Source: Caulobacter sp. (GTDB taxonomy: Bacteria; Pseudomonadota; Alphaproteobacteria; Caulobacterales; Caulobacteraceae). From it: a stretch of 64,000 bases of DNA. The translations under genes were made by a program, and so were the position numbers. Each line of letters opens with the position of its first letter. Positions within the stretch are counted from its first letter, which is position 1. Below, one piece after another: positions 17,005 through 26,319 of the stretch. The stretch lies in NCBI GenBank assembly GCA_016125585.1, contig WGLL01000003.1, positions 1-64,000 of the forward strand. Reading direction: 5' to 3'. A model generated the notes under the pieces. That model had not been told where the DNA came from. It did not search any database and was given only the letters and a program-made list of their open reading frames with translations.

Positions 17005-17841
17005 TTGAGGGTGACTTTCGCGCGAACCGCACTGCTGGTTTTGACGGCGTCGACGGCCTGGCTTTGCGCCGCCGGCGCGGGTCTCGCCGCGCCCAGGGTC
17101 GCCTCCATCGACCAGTGCGCCGATCAGTATGTGCTGGCGCTGAGCCCGCGCGACCGCATCGTCGGCCTGTCCTATCGCGCCGACGACGCCGATTCCTACC
17201 TGCGGGAGGAGGCAAAGGGGCTGCCGAAGTTGCGGGTCACCGCCGAAAGCCTGCTGGCCGCGCGGCCATCCGTCATCGTCCGCTACTGGGGCGGGGACCC
17301 GCGGCTGGATGCGACAATGGCCCGCCGGGGCGTCGCCGTGTTGCGGATCGAGGACGCCGAGGACTTCGACGGGGTGAGAGCCAATGTCCGCCGGGTCGCC
17401 GCGGCCCTGGGCGAGCCGGCGCGCGGCGAGGCGCTGATCGCCCGGATGGATCGCCAGCTGGCTGTCTCGAAGGACGCCTGGCGGGGTCGGCCGGGTCTGT
17501 ATCTGACGCCCAGCGGCTATACCGCCGGCAAGGGCACCTTCATCGATCGCATTCTGGCCGCCGCCGGCCTCAACAATGCCGCGCCGCAGGCCGGATTTGC
17601 GCCGGTGAGGCTGGAAGAGGTCGTCCTGGGCCCGCCAAGGGGCTTTGTGCTCGGCTTCTTCGACCAGCTGTCGGCGGCCTTCGAGCGCTGGGGCATGGGC
17701 CGGCACCAGGCCCTGCAGAAGCGGCTGCCGCAGCAGACCCTGGCGGCGCTGCCGGCCTCGGTGTTGAGCTGTCCAGGATGGTTCGCCGCCGACGGGGTCG
17801 AGACCCTGGCCCGGGCCGCGCCGGGATTTGACGGCAGATGA
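17005..17841 (+). CDS. periplasmic substrate-binding protein of a FecCD-type ABC importer
   Basis: A 278-residue class III periplasmic binding protein (BtuF/FhuD fold). It has a signal peptide (TASTAWLCAAGAGLAAP), then RVASIDQCADQYVLALSPRD, the usual start of these domains, and KLRVTAESLLAARPSVIVRY, which matches the 'S.E.l.al.PDlv' region. Starts TTG 17005 or GTG 17011 are possible. It would capture cobalamin, a siderophore or a chelated metal and hand it to the permease encoded next; the stop overlaps the permease start by four bases. No cobalamin riboswitch or Fur box was recognised, so the substrate stays open. Confidence 0.85.
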   Translation: MRVTFARTALLVLTASTAWLCAAGAGLAAPRVASIDQCADQYVLALSPRDRIVGLSYRADDADSYLREEAKGLPKLRVTAESLLAARPSVIVRYWGGDPRLDATMARRGVAVLRIEDAEDFDGVRANVRRVAAALGEPARGEALIARMDRQLAVSKDAWRGRPGLYLTPSGYTAGKGTFIDRILAAAGLNNAAPQAGFAPVRLEEVVLGPPRGFVLGFFDQLSAAFERWGMGRHQALQKRLPQQTLAALPASVLSCPGWFAADGVETLARAAPGFDGR

Positions 17842-18821
17842 ACCGGCTCACGCTGCCTTTGCTGGCCGTCGGGCTGGCGGCCATGCTGCTGGCCGGCCTG
17901 ATGCTGGGCGAGACCGCCCTGACCGCGGGGCAGTATCTTCAGGCCGTGACTGATCCGGGCTCTCCGTCCGGCGAGGTGATCTGGACGATCCGCCTGCCCC
18001 GGGCCCTGATGGCGGCGCTTGTCGGCGGGGGTCTGGGCCTGGCCGGCGCGACCTTGCAGGGGCTGTTGAGAAATCCCCTGGCCGATCCGGGCGTGCTGGG
18101 GGTTTCGGCCTTCGCCGGGCTGGGGGCGGCCCTGACCATTGCCCTTGGCCTTTCGGCGGTCGCCGGCGCCGTCGAGGCGGGCGCCCTGATCGGCGCGCTG
18201 GGAGCGGGCCTGCTGGTCTCGGGCCTGGCCGCGCGGTTCCGTGAGCCTGAGGTCCTGATCCTGCTCGGGGTGTCGCTGTCGGCGCTGGGCGGAGCGCTGA
18301 CGGCCCTGATCTTCAACTTCTCGCCCTCGCCGGTGGCCACCGCCGAGGTGATGAACTGGCTGCTGGGCTCGGTGGCCAATCGCGATTTTACGGACATCGC
18401 CCGGGCGGCCGTTCCCACGATGCTGGGCGCGGCGCTCTGCCTGTGGTCGGGGCGGGGCCTGACCATGCTGACGCTTGGCGAGGAGGTTGCGGCGATGTCC
18501 GGCCTGCCGATGACGCGGTTGCGCACGGCGGCGGTCGCCGGGGCGGCGCTGATGGCCGGGGCGGCTGTGGCGGCGGCCGGCGTGGTCGGATTCGTCGGGC
18601 TGGCGGCGCCGCATCTGGTTCGCCGGCTGGCCGGCGACGAGCCGGGCAGGGTGCTGATCCCCTCTACCTTCGCCGGCGCCATTCTGCTGACCGCCGCCGA
18701 CCTGTTGAGCCGGGTCCTGCCCAGCGAGCAGGAACTGAAGCTGGGGGTCGTCACCGCCCTGGTCGGCGCCCCGCTGTTCGCGCTGGTGGCCTGGCGCGCC
18801 TCGCGGAGCTGGCGGACATGA
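17838..18821 (+). CDS. FecCD/BtuC-family ABC permease
   Basis: A 327-residue permease with about nine or ten hydrophobic helices. Hallmarks are RLPRALMAALVGGGLGLAGA then TLQGLLRNPLADPGVLGVSA, the conserved FecCD signature 'QxxxRNPLAdPxilGv', and the ATPase-coupling loop FVGLAAPHLVRRLAGDE. It forms the channel of the importer encoded by 17005-19573. Both junctions overlap (four bases each), indicating translational coupling. Confidence 0.95.
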   Translation: MNRLTLPLLAVGLAAMLLAGLMLGETALTAGQYLQAVTDPGSPSGEVIWTIRLPRALMAALVGGGLGLAGATLQGLLRNPLADPGVLGVSAFAGLGAALTIALGLSAVAGAVEAGALIGALGAGLLVSGLAARFREPEVLILLGVSLSALGGALTALIFNFSPSPVATAEVMNWLLGSVANRDFTDIARAAVPTMLGAALCLWSGRGLTMLTLGEEVAAMSGLPMTRLRTAAVAGAALMAGAAVAAAGVVGFVGLAAPHLVRRLAGDEPGRVLIPSTFAGAILLTAADLLSRVLPSEQELKLGVVTALVGAPLFALVAWRASRSWRT

Positions 18822-19573
18822 GCCCGTTGTGGCGGCTGGACGGCGTCAAGGCCGAGCTGGGAGGGCGGCCCATACTCAGGGGCGTCAGTCTCGCCGTAGC
18901 TGCCGGCGAGGTGGTCGGGGCGATCGGCGCCAACGGGGCGGGAAAGACGACGCTGCTGCGGGCGGGTCTTGGCCTGACGCCGCTGACCGCGGGCCAGGCC
19001 TGGCTGGGCGAGCGGCCGCTTGGCGAGATGTCCGCCGCCGACCGGGCCCGGCGGGTCGGATATCTGCCGCAGGAGCGGCGGATCGGCTGGAACCTGGCGG
19101 CCGGCCGGATTGTCGAGTTGGGGGCTCCGGACCTGCCTGAGGGCGAGGCCAGGGCGGTCGCCGCCGCCTGCCTGGCCAGGGTCGGGCTGGATCGCTTCGA
19201 GGATCGCGGGGTCCTCGATCTGTCCGGCGGCGAGCGGGCGCGGGTGTTGCTGGCCCGGCTGCTGGCGACACGGGCGCCCTTGCTGGTGGCGGACGAACCG
19301 GCCGCCGGTCTTGATCCCGACGCCCAGCTCTTGGCCCTGGATCTGTTGCGCGAGGAGGCGGCGCGGGGCGCGGGGGTGGTGCTGACCCTGCACGACCTGG
19401 GACTGGCGGCCCGCAGCTGCAACCGGCTGGTTGTGCTGGCGAAGGGGAAGGTTGTCGCCGACGGGCCGCCGCGCGAGGTTCTGGTTCCGGCGGTGATGCG
19501 GGAGGCGTTCGGCGTCGAGGGCGCGCTGGTCGAGACCGAGGCGGGCCTTGTCTTCACCGCCCGCCGGCTTTGA
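18818..19573 (+). CDS. ABC importer ATPase (BtuD/FecE-like)
   Basis: A 251-residue ATPase with Walker A GANGAGKTT (37-45), signature LSGGERARV, Walker B LLVADEPAAGLD and an H-loop in LTLHDLGLAA. The Q-loop region reads YLPQERR. It powers uptake through the preceding permease. The ATG at 18818 overlaps the permease TGA. It ends four bases before the convergent lytic transglycosylase gene. Confidence 0.95.
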   Translation: MSPLWRLDGVKAELGGRPILRGVSLAVAAGEVVGAIGANGAGKTTLLRAGLGLTPLTAGQAWLGERPLGEMSAADRARRVGYLPQERRIGWNLAAGRIVELGAPDLPEGEARAVAAACLARVGLDRFEDRGVLDLSGGERARVLLARLLATRAPLLVADEPAAGLDPDAQLLALDLLREEAARGAGVVLTLHDLGLAARSCNRLVVLAKGKVVADGPPREVLVPAVMREAFGVEGALVETEAGLVFTARRL

Positions 19574-19576
19574 GGT

Positions 19577-21631
19577 CTACGGCGGCGCGCTGCCCAGGAC
19601 GGTATAGCTGTAGCCGCCGCGCTTGAGGTCTGCGCCCAGTCGCAGCGGGGCGACGCCGCCGTTCAGCCGGGCGCGGTAGACCTGCATCGTCTCCATGGTC
19701 CGCATCACGTAGTTGCGGGTCTCCGAGAAGGGGATGCATTCGATGAAGTCGAGCGGGTCGGTGGCGGCGCCGCGGGGATCGCCGCACAGGGCGACCCATT
19801 GCGGCGGGCGGCCGGGACCGGCGTTGTAGCCGGCGGCGGCCATGGCGTAGGAGCCGTTGAAGGTGTTGGTCATGTCGCCGAGGTAGCGCGCGCCCAGGCG
19901 CATGTTGAACTCGGCGTCATACAGCCTGTCGACGCTGAAGGGCTCGCCAAGGGCCCGGGCGGTGGACCGGCCGGTGGCCGGCAGCAGCTGCATCATGCCC
20001 CGGGCGTCGGCGCCGGACCGCGCGCGCGGGTCGAAATTGCTTTCCTGGCGGGTGATGCTGAGCACGAAGGCCGGCTCGGCGCCGCCGGGGACCAGCGGCG
20101 CGGGGATGACCGGATAGCCGCGCTCCGGCAGGATGAAGCCGCGCTGGGCGGCGGTGCGCACCACCCGCATGCTGAGATCGAGATCGCCGGTGGCGCGGGC
20201 CATGTCGACCAGCAGGGCAGACTCGGCCGCCGTCGGCAGGACATCGTCGATGTGCAGGACAAAGACCCGGAACTGGTCTTTCAGACCCAGGGCGTTGAGC
20301 AGCCGGGCGGCCTGGACCACTTCGCGGCCGTCAAAGCGGGCCCGGTCGGCGGCGGTGATCTCCGGATCCTTGCCCAGGTCGATCTGGGTGATCCCGGCCT
20401 TTTCGGCGGCGAGCTGGCCGTAGAAAACGGTGATGTGCTGGGCGCCCCGGCGATAGAAGGCCTGGGCCTCATCGGCCTTTCCCAGCGCCTCGGCGGCGCG
20501 GCCCTGCCAGTAGAGGGCGCGGCCCTGGGTGATCGGTGACGAGCCGGCGGCGGCCAGTTTCGCGAAATGGAGTTCGGCGGCCTTGGGGTCGTTCAGCCGT
20601 GTCAGGGCCAGCCAGCCGGCCCAGAATTCGGCCTCGGCGGCGTCGGCGCCGGTGGTCATGCCGCAATCGCGGGCGATGTTGTAGGCGGCGCGGCTGTAGC
20701 CTTCCTGCAGGGCGGCCGAAAACATCCGCCGCTTGTCCGACCACAGCCGGTCGGCGACCTCCTCGGTGGGCGGCGCGACAAAGCCGGCGCTGAGCGACCA
20801 GGCCAGGGTGGTCATGCCGTGCTTGTAGAAATACAGGGCCTGTTCCCAGATCAGCCCGGGATCCTTGCGCTGGGCGTCGGTGAGGGCGGCGACTTTGGCG
20901 TTGGCGTCGGAGCGTCCGGAACGCAGGGCGAGGCGCGCCTCGGCCAGATCGCGGTCGGGGCCGGCGAGGCTGTCGACCATATCCTGCGCCGCCGGTCCCT
21001 GGGGGCCATAGAGCAGCAGATTGGCCCGGACGCGGTTGTCGTCCGGCGTCAGCATGTCGCCGAACCGCGCCCGCATGGCGCGCTGAGGATCGAGGTCGAA
21101 CAGGGCGGTGCGCCACCAGCGCCGGACCAGGGCCTCGGCGGCGGGACGCTGGCCCTGGGCCCGGAGCGCGCCGGCCAGGGCCATGGCGCCCTCGACGGTG
21201 GCCGGCTCGGCGCCGCCGAACCAGGCGATGATCCGGTCCGGGGCCATGCCGGCGGCCTCGAGCTTCTTCTCGGCGTTCATCTGCCGGGTCAGGGCGCGGG
21301 GCCAGCCGGCGAGGTCGCGCCGGGCGGCGTCGAGCTCGAAGAAGGACATCGAGTCGGGAGCGCCGTCGGCCATGGCCCAGACCGCGATCTTGCGCGCCAG
21401 CGGATCCTGGATGCTGCCCAGGGCCGTGCGCACCCGGTCGCCGTCGCCGGCCCGGGCCCCGGTCAGGGCCTGGCGCAGGTATTCGCCGTCGCTGTCGCTG
21501 GGCAGGGAGGCGTAGGGCAGGGGCGGAGTGGTGAACCGGGGCGGGGCCTGTGGCGCGGCGGATCCGGCGGTCAATAGTCCCAAAATCGCACATCCGGCGG
21601 CAGTCAACCCCTTGCCTGCACCAAACCTCAC
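19577..21631 (-). CDS. slt: soluble lytic murein transglycosylase
   Basis: A protein of about 684 residues. A signal peptide ([20 protein letters not shown]) is followed by a long alpha-helical superhelix (U domain) and a C-terminal SLT/GEWL domain. The catalytic Glu lies in [20 protein letters not shown], followed by [11 protein letters not shown] and [11 protein letters not shown]. It cleaves peptidoglycan in the periplasm to 1,6-anhydromuropeptides. GTG 21631 is chosen because GGGAGGA sits six bases upstream and the signal peptide starts directly; an ATG at 21706 would add 25 non-conserved residues and crowd the divergent dapA promoter. Confidence 0.92.
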   Translation of the reverse strand: MRFGAGKGLTAAGCAILGLLTAGSAAPQAPPRFTTPPLPYASLPSDSDGEYLRQALTGARAGDGDRVRTALGSIQDPLARKIAVWAMADGAPDSMSFFELDAARRDLAGWPRALTRQMNAEKKLEAAGMAPDRIIAWFGGAEPATVEGAMALAGALRAQGQRPAAEALVRRWWRTALFDLDPQRAMRARFGDMLTPDDNRVRANLLLYGPQGPAAQDMVDSLAGPDRDLAEARLALRSGRSDANAKVAALTDAQRKDPGLIWEQALYFYKHGMTTLAWSLSAGFVAPPTEEVADRLWSDKRRMFSAALQEGYSRAAYNIARDCGMTTGADAAEAEFWAGWLALTRLNDPKAAELHFAKLAAAGSSPITQGRALYWQGRAAEALGKADEAQAFYRRGAQHITVFYGQLAAEKAGITQIDLGKDPEITAADRARFDGREVVQAARLLNALGLKDQFRVFVLHIDDVLPTAAESALLVDMARATGDLDLSMRVVRTAAQRGFILPERGYPVIPAPLVPGGAEPAFVLSITRQESNFDPRARSGADARGMMQLLPATGRSTARALGEPFSVDRLYDAEFNMRLGARYLGDMTNTFNGSYAMAAAGYNAGPGRPPQWVALCGDPRGAATDPLDFIECIPFSETRNYVMRTMETMQVYRARLNGGVAPLRLGADLKRGGYSYTVLGSAPP

Positions 21632-21753
21632 GCGAAATCCTCCCGAACAATCACGCAGACGGCCCATTGCGAAGCGCGGTGACCCCGACATATTGTCCGC
21701 CCCCATTCCTCTGCCGCAAGCGAAAGCGGCGATCTCACGGCCTTTTGCAAGCC

Positions 21754-22638
21754 ATGTTCCAATCTCCGTTCAAGGGCGTGATCCCCGCCCTGGTGACCCC
21801 CTTCCGCGATGGCGCGCTGGATGAGGCCGGCTTCGTGGCCCTGGTGGAGCGCCAGATCGCCGCCGGGGTGCACGGTCTGGTGCCGGTCGGCACGACTGGC
21901 GAGACCGCGACCTTGAGTCACGAGGAACACAAGCGGGTGGTCGAGCTTTGCGTCGAGACGGCGCGCGGGCGCGTGCCGGTGATCGCCGGAGCGGGATCCA
22001 ATGCGACAGCCGAGGCGATCGACCTGGCGCGCCACGCCAAGACCGTTGGCGCCGACGCCGTGCTGGTGGTGTCGCCCTATTACAATCGACCGAGCCAGGA
22101 GGGCATCTACCAGCACTTCAAGGCCATCAATGACGCCGTGCAGATTCCGGTGCTGGTCTACAACGTGCCCTCCCGCACCGGCTCGGACATGGGCAATGAG
22201 GTGCTCGAGCGCCTGTCGAGGCTGCCCAACATCGTCGGCATCAAGGACGCCACGGGCGATCTGGGCCGTCTTTCGCATCAGCGGGTTACCTGCGGCGAGG
22301 AATGGGTGATGCTGACCGGGGATGACCCCAACGGCGTCGGCTATATCGCGCAGGGCGGCCACGGCTGCATCTCGGTAACGGCCAATGTTGCGCCGGAAGC
22401 CTGCGCCACCCTCTACAACGCTTGCCTGGCCGGAGATTTCGAGACCGCCCGCTACTGGCAGGACCGGCTGATCAGACTCCACAAGGCCCTTTTCGCGGAC
22501 GCCTCGCCCAGCCCGGCCAAGTTCGCCCTGGCCACCCTGGGTCTGTGTTCCGAAGACTGCCGCCTGCCGATCACCCCCTGTTCGGAAACGGCCCGCGCCC
22601 TGGTCCTCGACGGGATGCGGGACGCCGGCGTGCTCTGA
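21754..22638 (+). CDS. dapA: 4-hydroxy-tetrahydrodipicolinate synthase
   Basis: A 294-residue TIM-barrel aldolase condensing pyruvate with aspartate semialdehyde in lysine and diaminopimelate synthesis. Seen: [18 protein letters not shown] (T46-T47 relay), VYNVPSRTG with Tyr136, and the Schiff-base Lys164 in [10 protein letters not shown], all at expected spacing. The ATG at 21754 gives the standard start [17 protein letters not shown]. Its stop overlaps the smpB start by one base. Confidence 0.97.
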   Translation: MFQSPFKGVIPALVTPFRDGALDEAGFVALVERQIAAGVHGLVPVGTTGETATLSHEEHKRVVELCVETARGRVPVIAGAGSNATAEAIDLARHAKTVGADAVLVVSPYYNRPSQEGIYQHFKAINDAVQIPVLVYNVPSRTGSDMGNEVLERLSRLPNIVGIKDATGDLGRLSHQRVTCGEEWVMLTGDDPNGVGYIAQGGHGCISVTANVAPEACATLYNACLAGDFETARYWQDRLIRLHKALFADASPSPAKFALATLGLCSEDCRLPITPCSETARALVLDGMRDAGVL

Positions 22639-23093
22639 TGGCGTCCAACCTGATCGCCGAGAACCGCCGCGCGCGGTTCGACTATTTCCTTGAGGACCCG
22701 ATCGAGGCCGGCATCGTGCTGACCGGCACCGAGGTGAAGAGCCTGCGCACCGGGCGAGCCAACATCGCCGAGTCCTACGCCTCGGTCGAAGGCGACGAGA
22801 TCATGCTGATCAACGCCGACATCCCGACCTATTTCGGCGGCAACCGCTTCAATCACGAGCCGCGCCGTCCCAGAAAGCTGCTGCTGAAGCGCAAGCAGAT
22901 CGGCAGGTTGATCGGCGCGGTGCAGCGGGAAGGCCGCACCATCATCCCGACAAAGCTCTACTGGAACGACAAGGGCCTGGCCAAGCTGGAGCTGTGCCTG
23001 GCCAAGGGCAAGAAGCTGCACGACAAGCGCGAGACGGCGGCGGCCCGCGACTGGCAACGCGACAAGGCCAGGCTGCTCAAGGAACACGGCTGA
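22638..23093 (+). CDS. smpB: SsrA-binding protein SmpB
   Basis: A 151-residue trans-translation factor. Family motifs are [47 protein letters not shown] and the basic C-terminal tail [20 protein letters not shown]. It binds tmRNA and helps rescue stalled ribosomes. ATG 22638 shares its A with the dapA TGA. The tmRNA gene itself was not seen nearby. Confidence 0.97.
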   Translation: MASNLIAENRRARFDYFLEDPIEAGIVLTGTEVKSLRTGRANIAESYASVEGDEIMLINADIPTYFGGNRFNHEPRRPRKLLLKRKQIGRLIGAVQREGRTIIPTKLYWNDKGLAKLELCLAKGKKLHDKRETAAARDWQRDKARLLKEHG

Positions 23094-23184
23094 GCCGTCG
23101 CTGCGATCAAGTCCCCCTTTTTCAAGGATGCCGGCTGGCCGCGGAAGCGGCAGTCTGCGCCGAGGCAAAACGAAAGGGATCGCC

Positions 23185-23571
23185 ATGTTCAGGACAGTCT
23201 GTCTCGCCGGAGCCGTGGCTCTGATGGCGGGCGCGGTTCAGGCCCAGGCGGCGGATCGCATCCATTTCGCCAATGTGACCGGCGGCGATGTGACCCTGCA
23301 GGTGGACAGTGCGTCGCCGCTGCTGGCGGGCCGCGGCAACTGGCGCACGACCGAGGCCGCCGCGGGAACGCACCGGATCACGGTGCATCCGACCAGCGGC
23401 GCGGATGACGTGGAGAGCTGGTCGTTCAAGGCCGAGGAACTGACGCCCTTCGGCGTCAACCGCTATTGGTGCGTCGGCTACATCGGCGGTTCGGGCGAGG
23501 CGCCCCTGCTGATGAAACTGACCGCCGACCAGTGCAAACGGGTGCTGGACGCGGGCGGTCCGATCAACTGA
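23185..23571 (+). CDS. small secreted protein of unknown function
   Basis: A 128-residue protein with a clear signal peptide (TVCLAGAVALMAGAVQAQA). The mature part is beta-rich (RIHFANVTGGDVTLQVDS, GTHRITVHPTSGADDVESWS), ending with two cysteines (YWCVGY and ADQCKRV) that could pair. No family is recognised. The ATG at 23185 has AAAGGGA upstream. It lies alone between smpB and a convergent glycosylase gene. Confidence 0.7.
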   Translation: MFRTVCLAGAVALMAGAVQAQAADRIHFANVTGGDVTLQVDSASPLLAGRGNWRTTEAAAGTHRITVHPTSGADDVESWSFKAEELTPFGVNRYWCVGYIGGSGEAPLLMKLTADQCKRVLDAGGPIN

Positions 23572-23574
23572 GCC

Positions 23575-24228
23575 TCAAGCCGCCTTGATCAGGGCGCGGG
23601 CGCGCCGGAAGATGTCCTCGAACATCTCCGGCGTCAGGCGGCCGGTGTTCGTGTTCAGGCGCGAGCAGTGGTAGCTGTTGATCACCCGGTAGGGGCCCGC
23701 GTCGAACTCGCTGCCGTGACCGGGCAGGCCGGCCGAGGCCTTTAGGCCCAGGGCCCGCATCAGACTGCGTCGGGAGACGTCGCCCAGGGTGACGATCACC
23801 TTGAGGCGGGGCAGGGCGGCGAGCCGATTGACGAAAAACGGGCGACAGGCGTGCTCCTCGCTGGTCTCCGGCTTGTTCTGGGGCGGAGCGCAGCGCACCG
23901 CGTTGGTGATCATGCAGTCGATGAGGCGGACGCTGTCGTCGGGGCGGGCGTCGTAGTCGCCGGTGGCGAAACCGGTCTTCTTCAGGGTTCCGTAGAGCAG
24001 CCAGCCGGCGTGGTCACCGGTGAACGGCCGGCCCGTGCGGTTGGCGCCGGTTCGCCCCGGCGCCAGGCCGGCGACCAGCAATCGCGCGTTCTCATCGCCG
24101 AACGAGGGCGCGGGTCCGTTGAACCAGTCGGGGTTCTGGGCCTGGTTCTCGGCGCGATAGGCGACCAGCCGGGGGCAGAGGGGACAGTCGCGGGGCGGTT
24201 CGGGAGAGGTGAGGTCCACCGCCGGCAC
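23575..24228 (-). CDS. uracil-DNA glycosylase, family 5 (UdgB-like)
   Basis: A 217-residue glycosylase. Cys15 and Cys18 (CPLCP) with Cys113 and Cys128 are placed like the 4Fe-4S ligands of family 4/5 enzymes. Motif 1 is GLAPGRTGANRTGRPFTGDH, in which the 'GLAPG' form is typical of UDGb, which removes uracil and hypoxanthine. The second motif is INSYHCSRLNTNTGRLTPEM, close to the usual 'HPSxxNT'. The start is GTG 24228, sharing one base with the TAG of the upstream NYN gene. It acts in base excision repair in the cytoplasm. Confidence 0.88.
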   Translation of the reverse strand: MPAVDLTSPEPPRDCPLCPRLVAYRAENQAQNPDWFNGPAPSFGDENARLLVAGLAPGRTGANRTGRPFTGDHAGWLLYGTLKKTGFATGDYDARPDDSVRLIDCMITNAVRCAPPQNKPETSEEHACRPFFVNRLAALPRLKVIVTLGDVSRRSLMRALGLKASAGLPGHGSEFDAGPYRVINSYHCSRLNTNTGRLTPEMFEDIFRRARALIKAA

Positions 24229-24836
24229 TAGAGTTCGTCCTCGGCCTCAATCTCGGCGCGGGTGCGGTTGTCATAGGATCCTCCGCCGCCGCGAGGCGCG
24301 GAGACCCGGGACGGGCGGCCGATGATGTCGCCGAGGTCGGCGAGGTCGACGAAGTTGTCGGCCTGGCGGCGCAGATCGTCGCTGATCATCGGCGGCTGGG
24401 ATTTCACGGTGGAGACCACGGTGACCCGCACACCCTTGCGCTGGATCGCCTCAACAAGGGCGCGGAAGTCGCCGTCGCCGGAGAACAGCACCAGATGGTC
24501 GGCGGCCTCGGCCATCTCCATCATGCCCACCGCGATCTCGATATCCATGTCGCCGCGCCAGCGGTCGCGGCCCTGACTGTCAGTGAACTTGCGGGCCGAC
24601 TTGGTGACCAGGGTGAAGCCGTTGTAGTCGAGCCAGTCGACTAGGGGCCGGATGGGGCTGTAGTCGTCGCCCTCGACGATGGCGGTGTAGTAGTAGGCGC
24701 GGATCAGAATCCCCCGCTTGCGGAATTCGTCCAGCAGCTTGCGGTAGTCGATGTCGAAGCCGAGGGCCTTGGCCTGGGAGTAGAAATTGGCCCCGTCGAT
24801 GAACAGCGCGATCTTTTCTGTTGGGTAGAAAGTCAT
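24228..24836 (-). CDS. NYN-domain (LabA/DUF88) protein, putative RNase
   Basis: A 202-residue PIN-like protein. It carries KIALFIDGANFYSQAKALGF (first acidic residue), GDMDIEIAVGMMEMA and LVLFSGDGDFRALVEAIQRK, the acidic triad pattern of NYN nucleases. The LabA/DUF88 family is linked to RNA turnover; its substrates are mostly unknown. The gene is in an overlapping pair with the uracil-DNA glycosylase downstream. Its start at 24836 lies close to and divergent from folK. Confidence 0.88.
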   Translation of the reverse strand: MTFYPTEKIALFIDGANFYSQAKALGFDIDYRKLLDEFRKRGILIRAYYYTAIVEGDDYSPIRPLVDWLDYNGFTLVTKSARKFTDSQGRDRWRGDMDIEIAVGMMEMAEAADHLVLFSGDGDFRALVEAIQRKGVRVTVVSTVKSQPPMISDDLRRQADNFVDLADLGDIIGRPSRVSAPRGGGGSYDNRTRAEIEAEDEL

Positions 24837-24850
24837 TGGGATTCAATTCC

Positions 24851-25366
24851 TTGAAGCAATATCCGCACGATCTGGATGACGCCGTGATCGTCGCTCTGGG
24901 CAGCAATCTGCCCGGCGATCACGGCGACAGTCGCACCCTGCTGGAAGCGGCGCTGGACCGGTTCCCGGCCCACGGCCTCGAGGTTGCGGCCAGATCCGGC
25001 TGGTGGCGATCCGCCGCCTGGCCCGATCCGGCAGGCCCTGCCTATACGAACGGTGTCGCGCTTGTCGAGACAGGGCTGACGGCCGAGGCGACCCACAGGG
25101 CGTTGCAGGCCATTGAACAGGCCTTCGGTCGCGAACGGGGCGAGGCTAATGCGGCGCGCACCCTGGACCTGGACCTGATCGCCTATGGACGTCTGGAGGT
25201 AAATGACCCGGCGCTGACTCTCCCCCATCCCAGGGCGCACCGGCGCCTGTTCGTCATGGGACCGCTGGCGACCATCGCGCCGGACTGGGTCCATCCGCGC
25301 CTGCGGGTCAGCGCCGCCGACCTGGCGCGCCGCTGCGATGTCGGGACCGACGCCGCTCCGTTCTAG
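24851..25366 (+). CDS. folK: 2-amino-4-hydroxy-6-hydroxymethyldihydropteridine pyrophosphokinase
   Basis: Folate-pathway kinase of about 171 residues. Motifs are VIVALGSNLPGDHGDSR, GPAYTNGVALVETGL, FGRERGEANAARTLDLDLIA (the catalytic loop 'R-T-[IL]-D-[IL]-D') and LTLPHPRAHRRLFVMGPLA. The start is ambiguous: no ATG lies near; TTG 24851 (GGGA upstream), TTG 24821 or GTG 24884 are possible. It transfers pyrophosphate from ATP to hydroxymethyl-dihydropterin. No other folate genes are adjacent. Confidence 0.92.
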   Translation: MKQYPHDLDDAVIVALGSNLPGDHGDSRTLLEAALDRFPAHGLEVAARSGWWRSAAWPDPAGPAYTNGVALVETGLTAEATHRALQAIEQAFGRERGEANAARTLDLDLIAYGRLEVNDPALTLPHPRAHRRLFVMGPLATIAPDWVHPRLRVSAADLARRCDVGTDAAPF

Positions 25367-25381
25367 CCGCCCGCGCGACGG

Positions 25382-25849
25382 TCAGGGGCGCCAGGGGCGC
25401 TGCTTGGCGGAGATCGACTTGACCCGCATGCGCCCCGGCGGCGCGACCGGGACAGCCACCCGCGCCTGTTCAAGGGCGCTGTCGATCAGGGCGGCGACCG
25501 CCGGCTCTTCGAGCATGTCCGGCCCGGTCAGCCGGATGTGTCGCACCCGGCTGCCCGCGCCGCGCAGCAGCCCCTCCGGGTCTGGAAGACGGGCGCCCTG
25601 GAGGAAGCAGAGTGTGTAGTGGCGGGGCAGGGCGAGGATCGACAGGACCGCGTCGGAAACCCGGGTCGGCGGGCCGAAGCCGACCACCAGGCCCTGGTAG
25701 TTGTCATAGATCATCGCGTTCGCGCCGGGCATTCGCGCCCGGAGGCGGGCGACACAGTCGAGAAACTGCGCGGCGATATCCGGTTTATATCGCGCCGCGA
25801 AACCCTCCAGGGCAGACGCCGCCTCGATTTCGTCGTCTTGGTCTGTCAT
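25382..25849 (-). CDS. DUF1801-domain protein
   Basis: A 155-residue protein. Central motifs (MIYDNYQGLVVGFGPPTRV, ILALPRHYTLCFLQGARLPD, VRHIRLTGPDML) match the DUF1801 (YdhG-like) fold, whose biochemical role is unknown. The C-terminus is basic (RMRVKSISAKQRPWRP). The ATG at 25849 is chosen since upstream residues are not conserved-looking. Divergent from rpoZ with 84 bases between them; convergent with folK. Confidence 0.8.
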   Translation of the reverse strand: MTDQDDEIEAASALEGFAARYKPDIAAQFLDCVARLRARMPGANAMIYDNYQGLVVGFGPPTRVSDAVLSILALPRHYTLCFLQGARLPDPEGLLRGAGSRVRHIRLTGPDMLEEPAVAALIDSALEQARVAVPVAPPGRMRVKSISAKQRPWRP

Positions 25850-25933
25850 GGTCTTCTCTGCCTTGCGGCGTTGCACAATAGCGCGCAAAACACTATGTAG
25901 CCCGGTTCCACCGACATCGCTTGAGAGACTTGA

Positions 25934-26293
25934 ATGGCCCGCGTCACCGTCGAAGACTGCATCGAGAAGGTTCCCAACCGCTTTGGGCTGGTTCTGCTGG
26001 CGTCGCACCGAGCCCGCGCCATCTCGGCCGGTTCGGGTCTGCTCGTTGATCGGGACAACGACAAGAACCCGGTCGTCGCCCTCCGCGAGATCGCTGACGA
26101 CGTGGTCGACAACGAAGGTCTCAAGGAAAGCCTGATCGCCACCCTGCAACGGGTCGACGAGCGCACCGAGGCCGAGGAAGAGGCGGAAACCATCGCTCTG
26201 CTGTCGGATCCGACCCACATGCAGATGAGCGAATCGGAACTGATCCGCGCCCTGCAGAGCGACCGCGACGGCGGTCAGGAGGAGCGGTACTGA
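25934..26293 (+). CDS. rpoZ: RNA polymerase omega subunit
   Basis: A 119-residue omega subunit beginning [20 protein letters not shown], the canonical N-terminus, with [13 protein letters not shown] and [10 protein letters not shown]. It helps assemble RNA polymerase and forms part of one ppGpp site in proteobacteria. It lies 26 bases before spoT, the usual alphaproteobacterial pairing of the ppGpp target and enzyme. Confidence 0.97.
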   Translation: MARVTVEDCIEKVPNRFGLVLLASHRARAISAGSGLLVDRDNDKNPVVALREIADDVVDNEGLKESLIATLQRVDERTEAEEEAETIALLSDPTHMQMSESELIRALQSDRDGGQEERY

Positions 26294-26319
26294 GCCCCGA
26301 GGGCTCAGAACCTCTCATT

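Noticed and set aside
16935..17010. Cobalamin riboswitch or Fur box before the FecCD-type operon
   Set aside because: Only ~70 bases are available and half are a palindromic repeat; no B12-box or Fur-like dyad was found.
22400..23184. tmRNA gene near smpB
   Set aside because: The surrounding bases are fully explained by dapA, smpB and a small secreted protein; no tRNA-like ends were seen.
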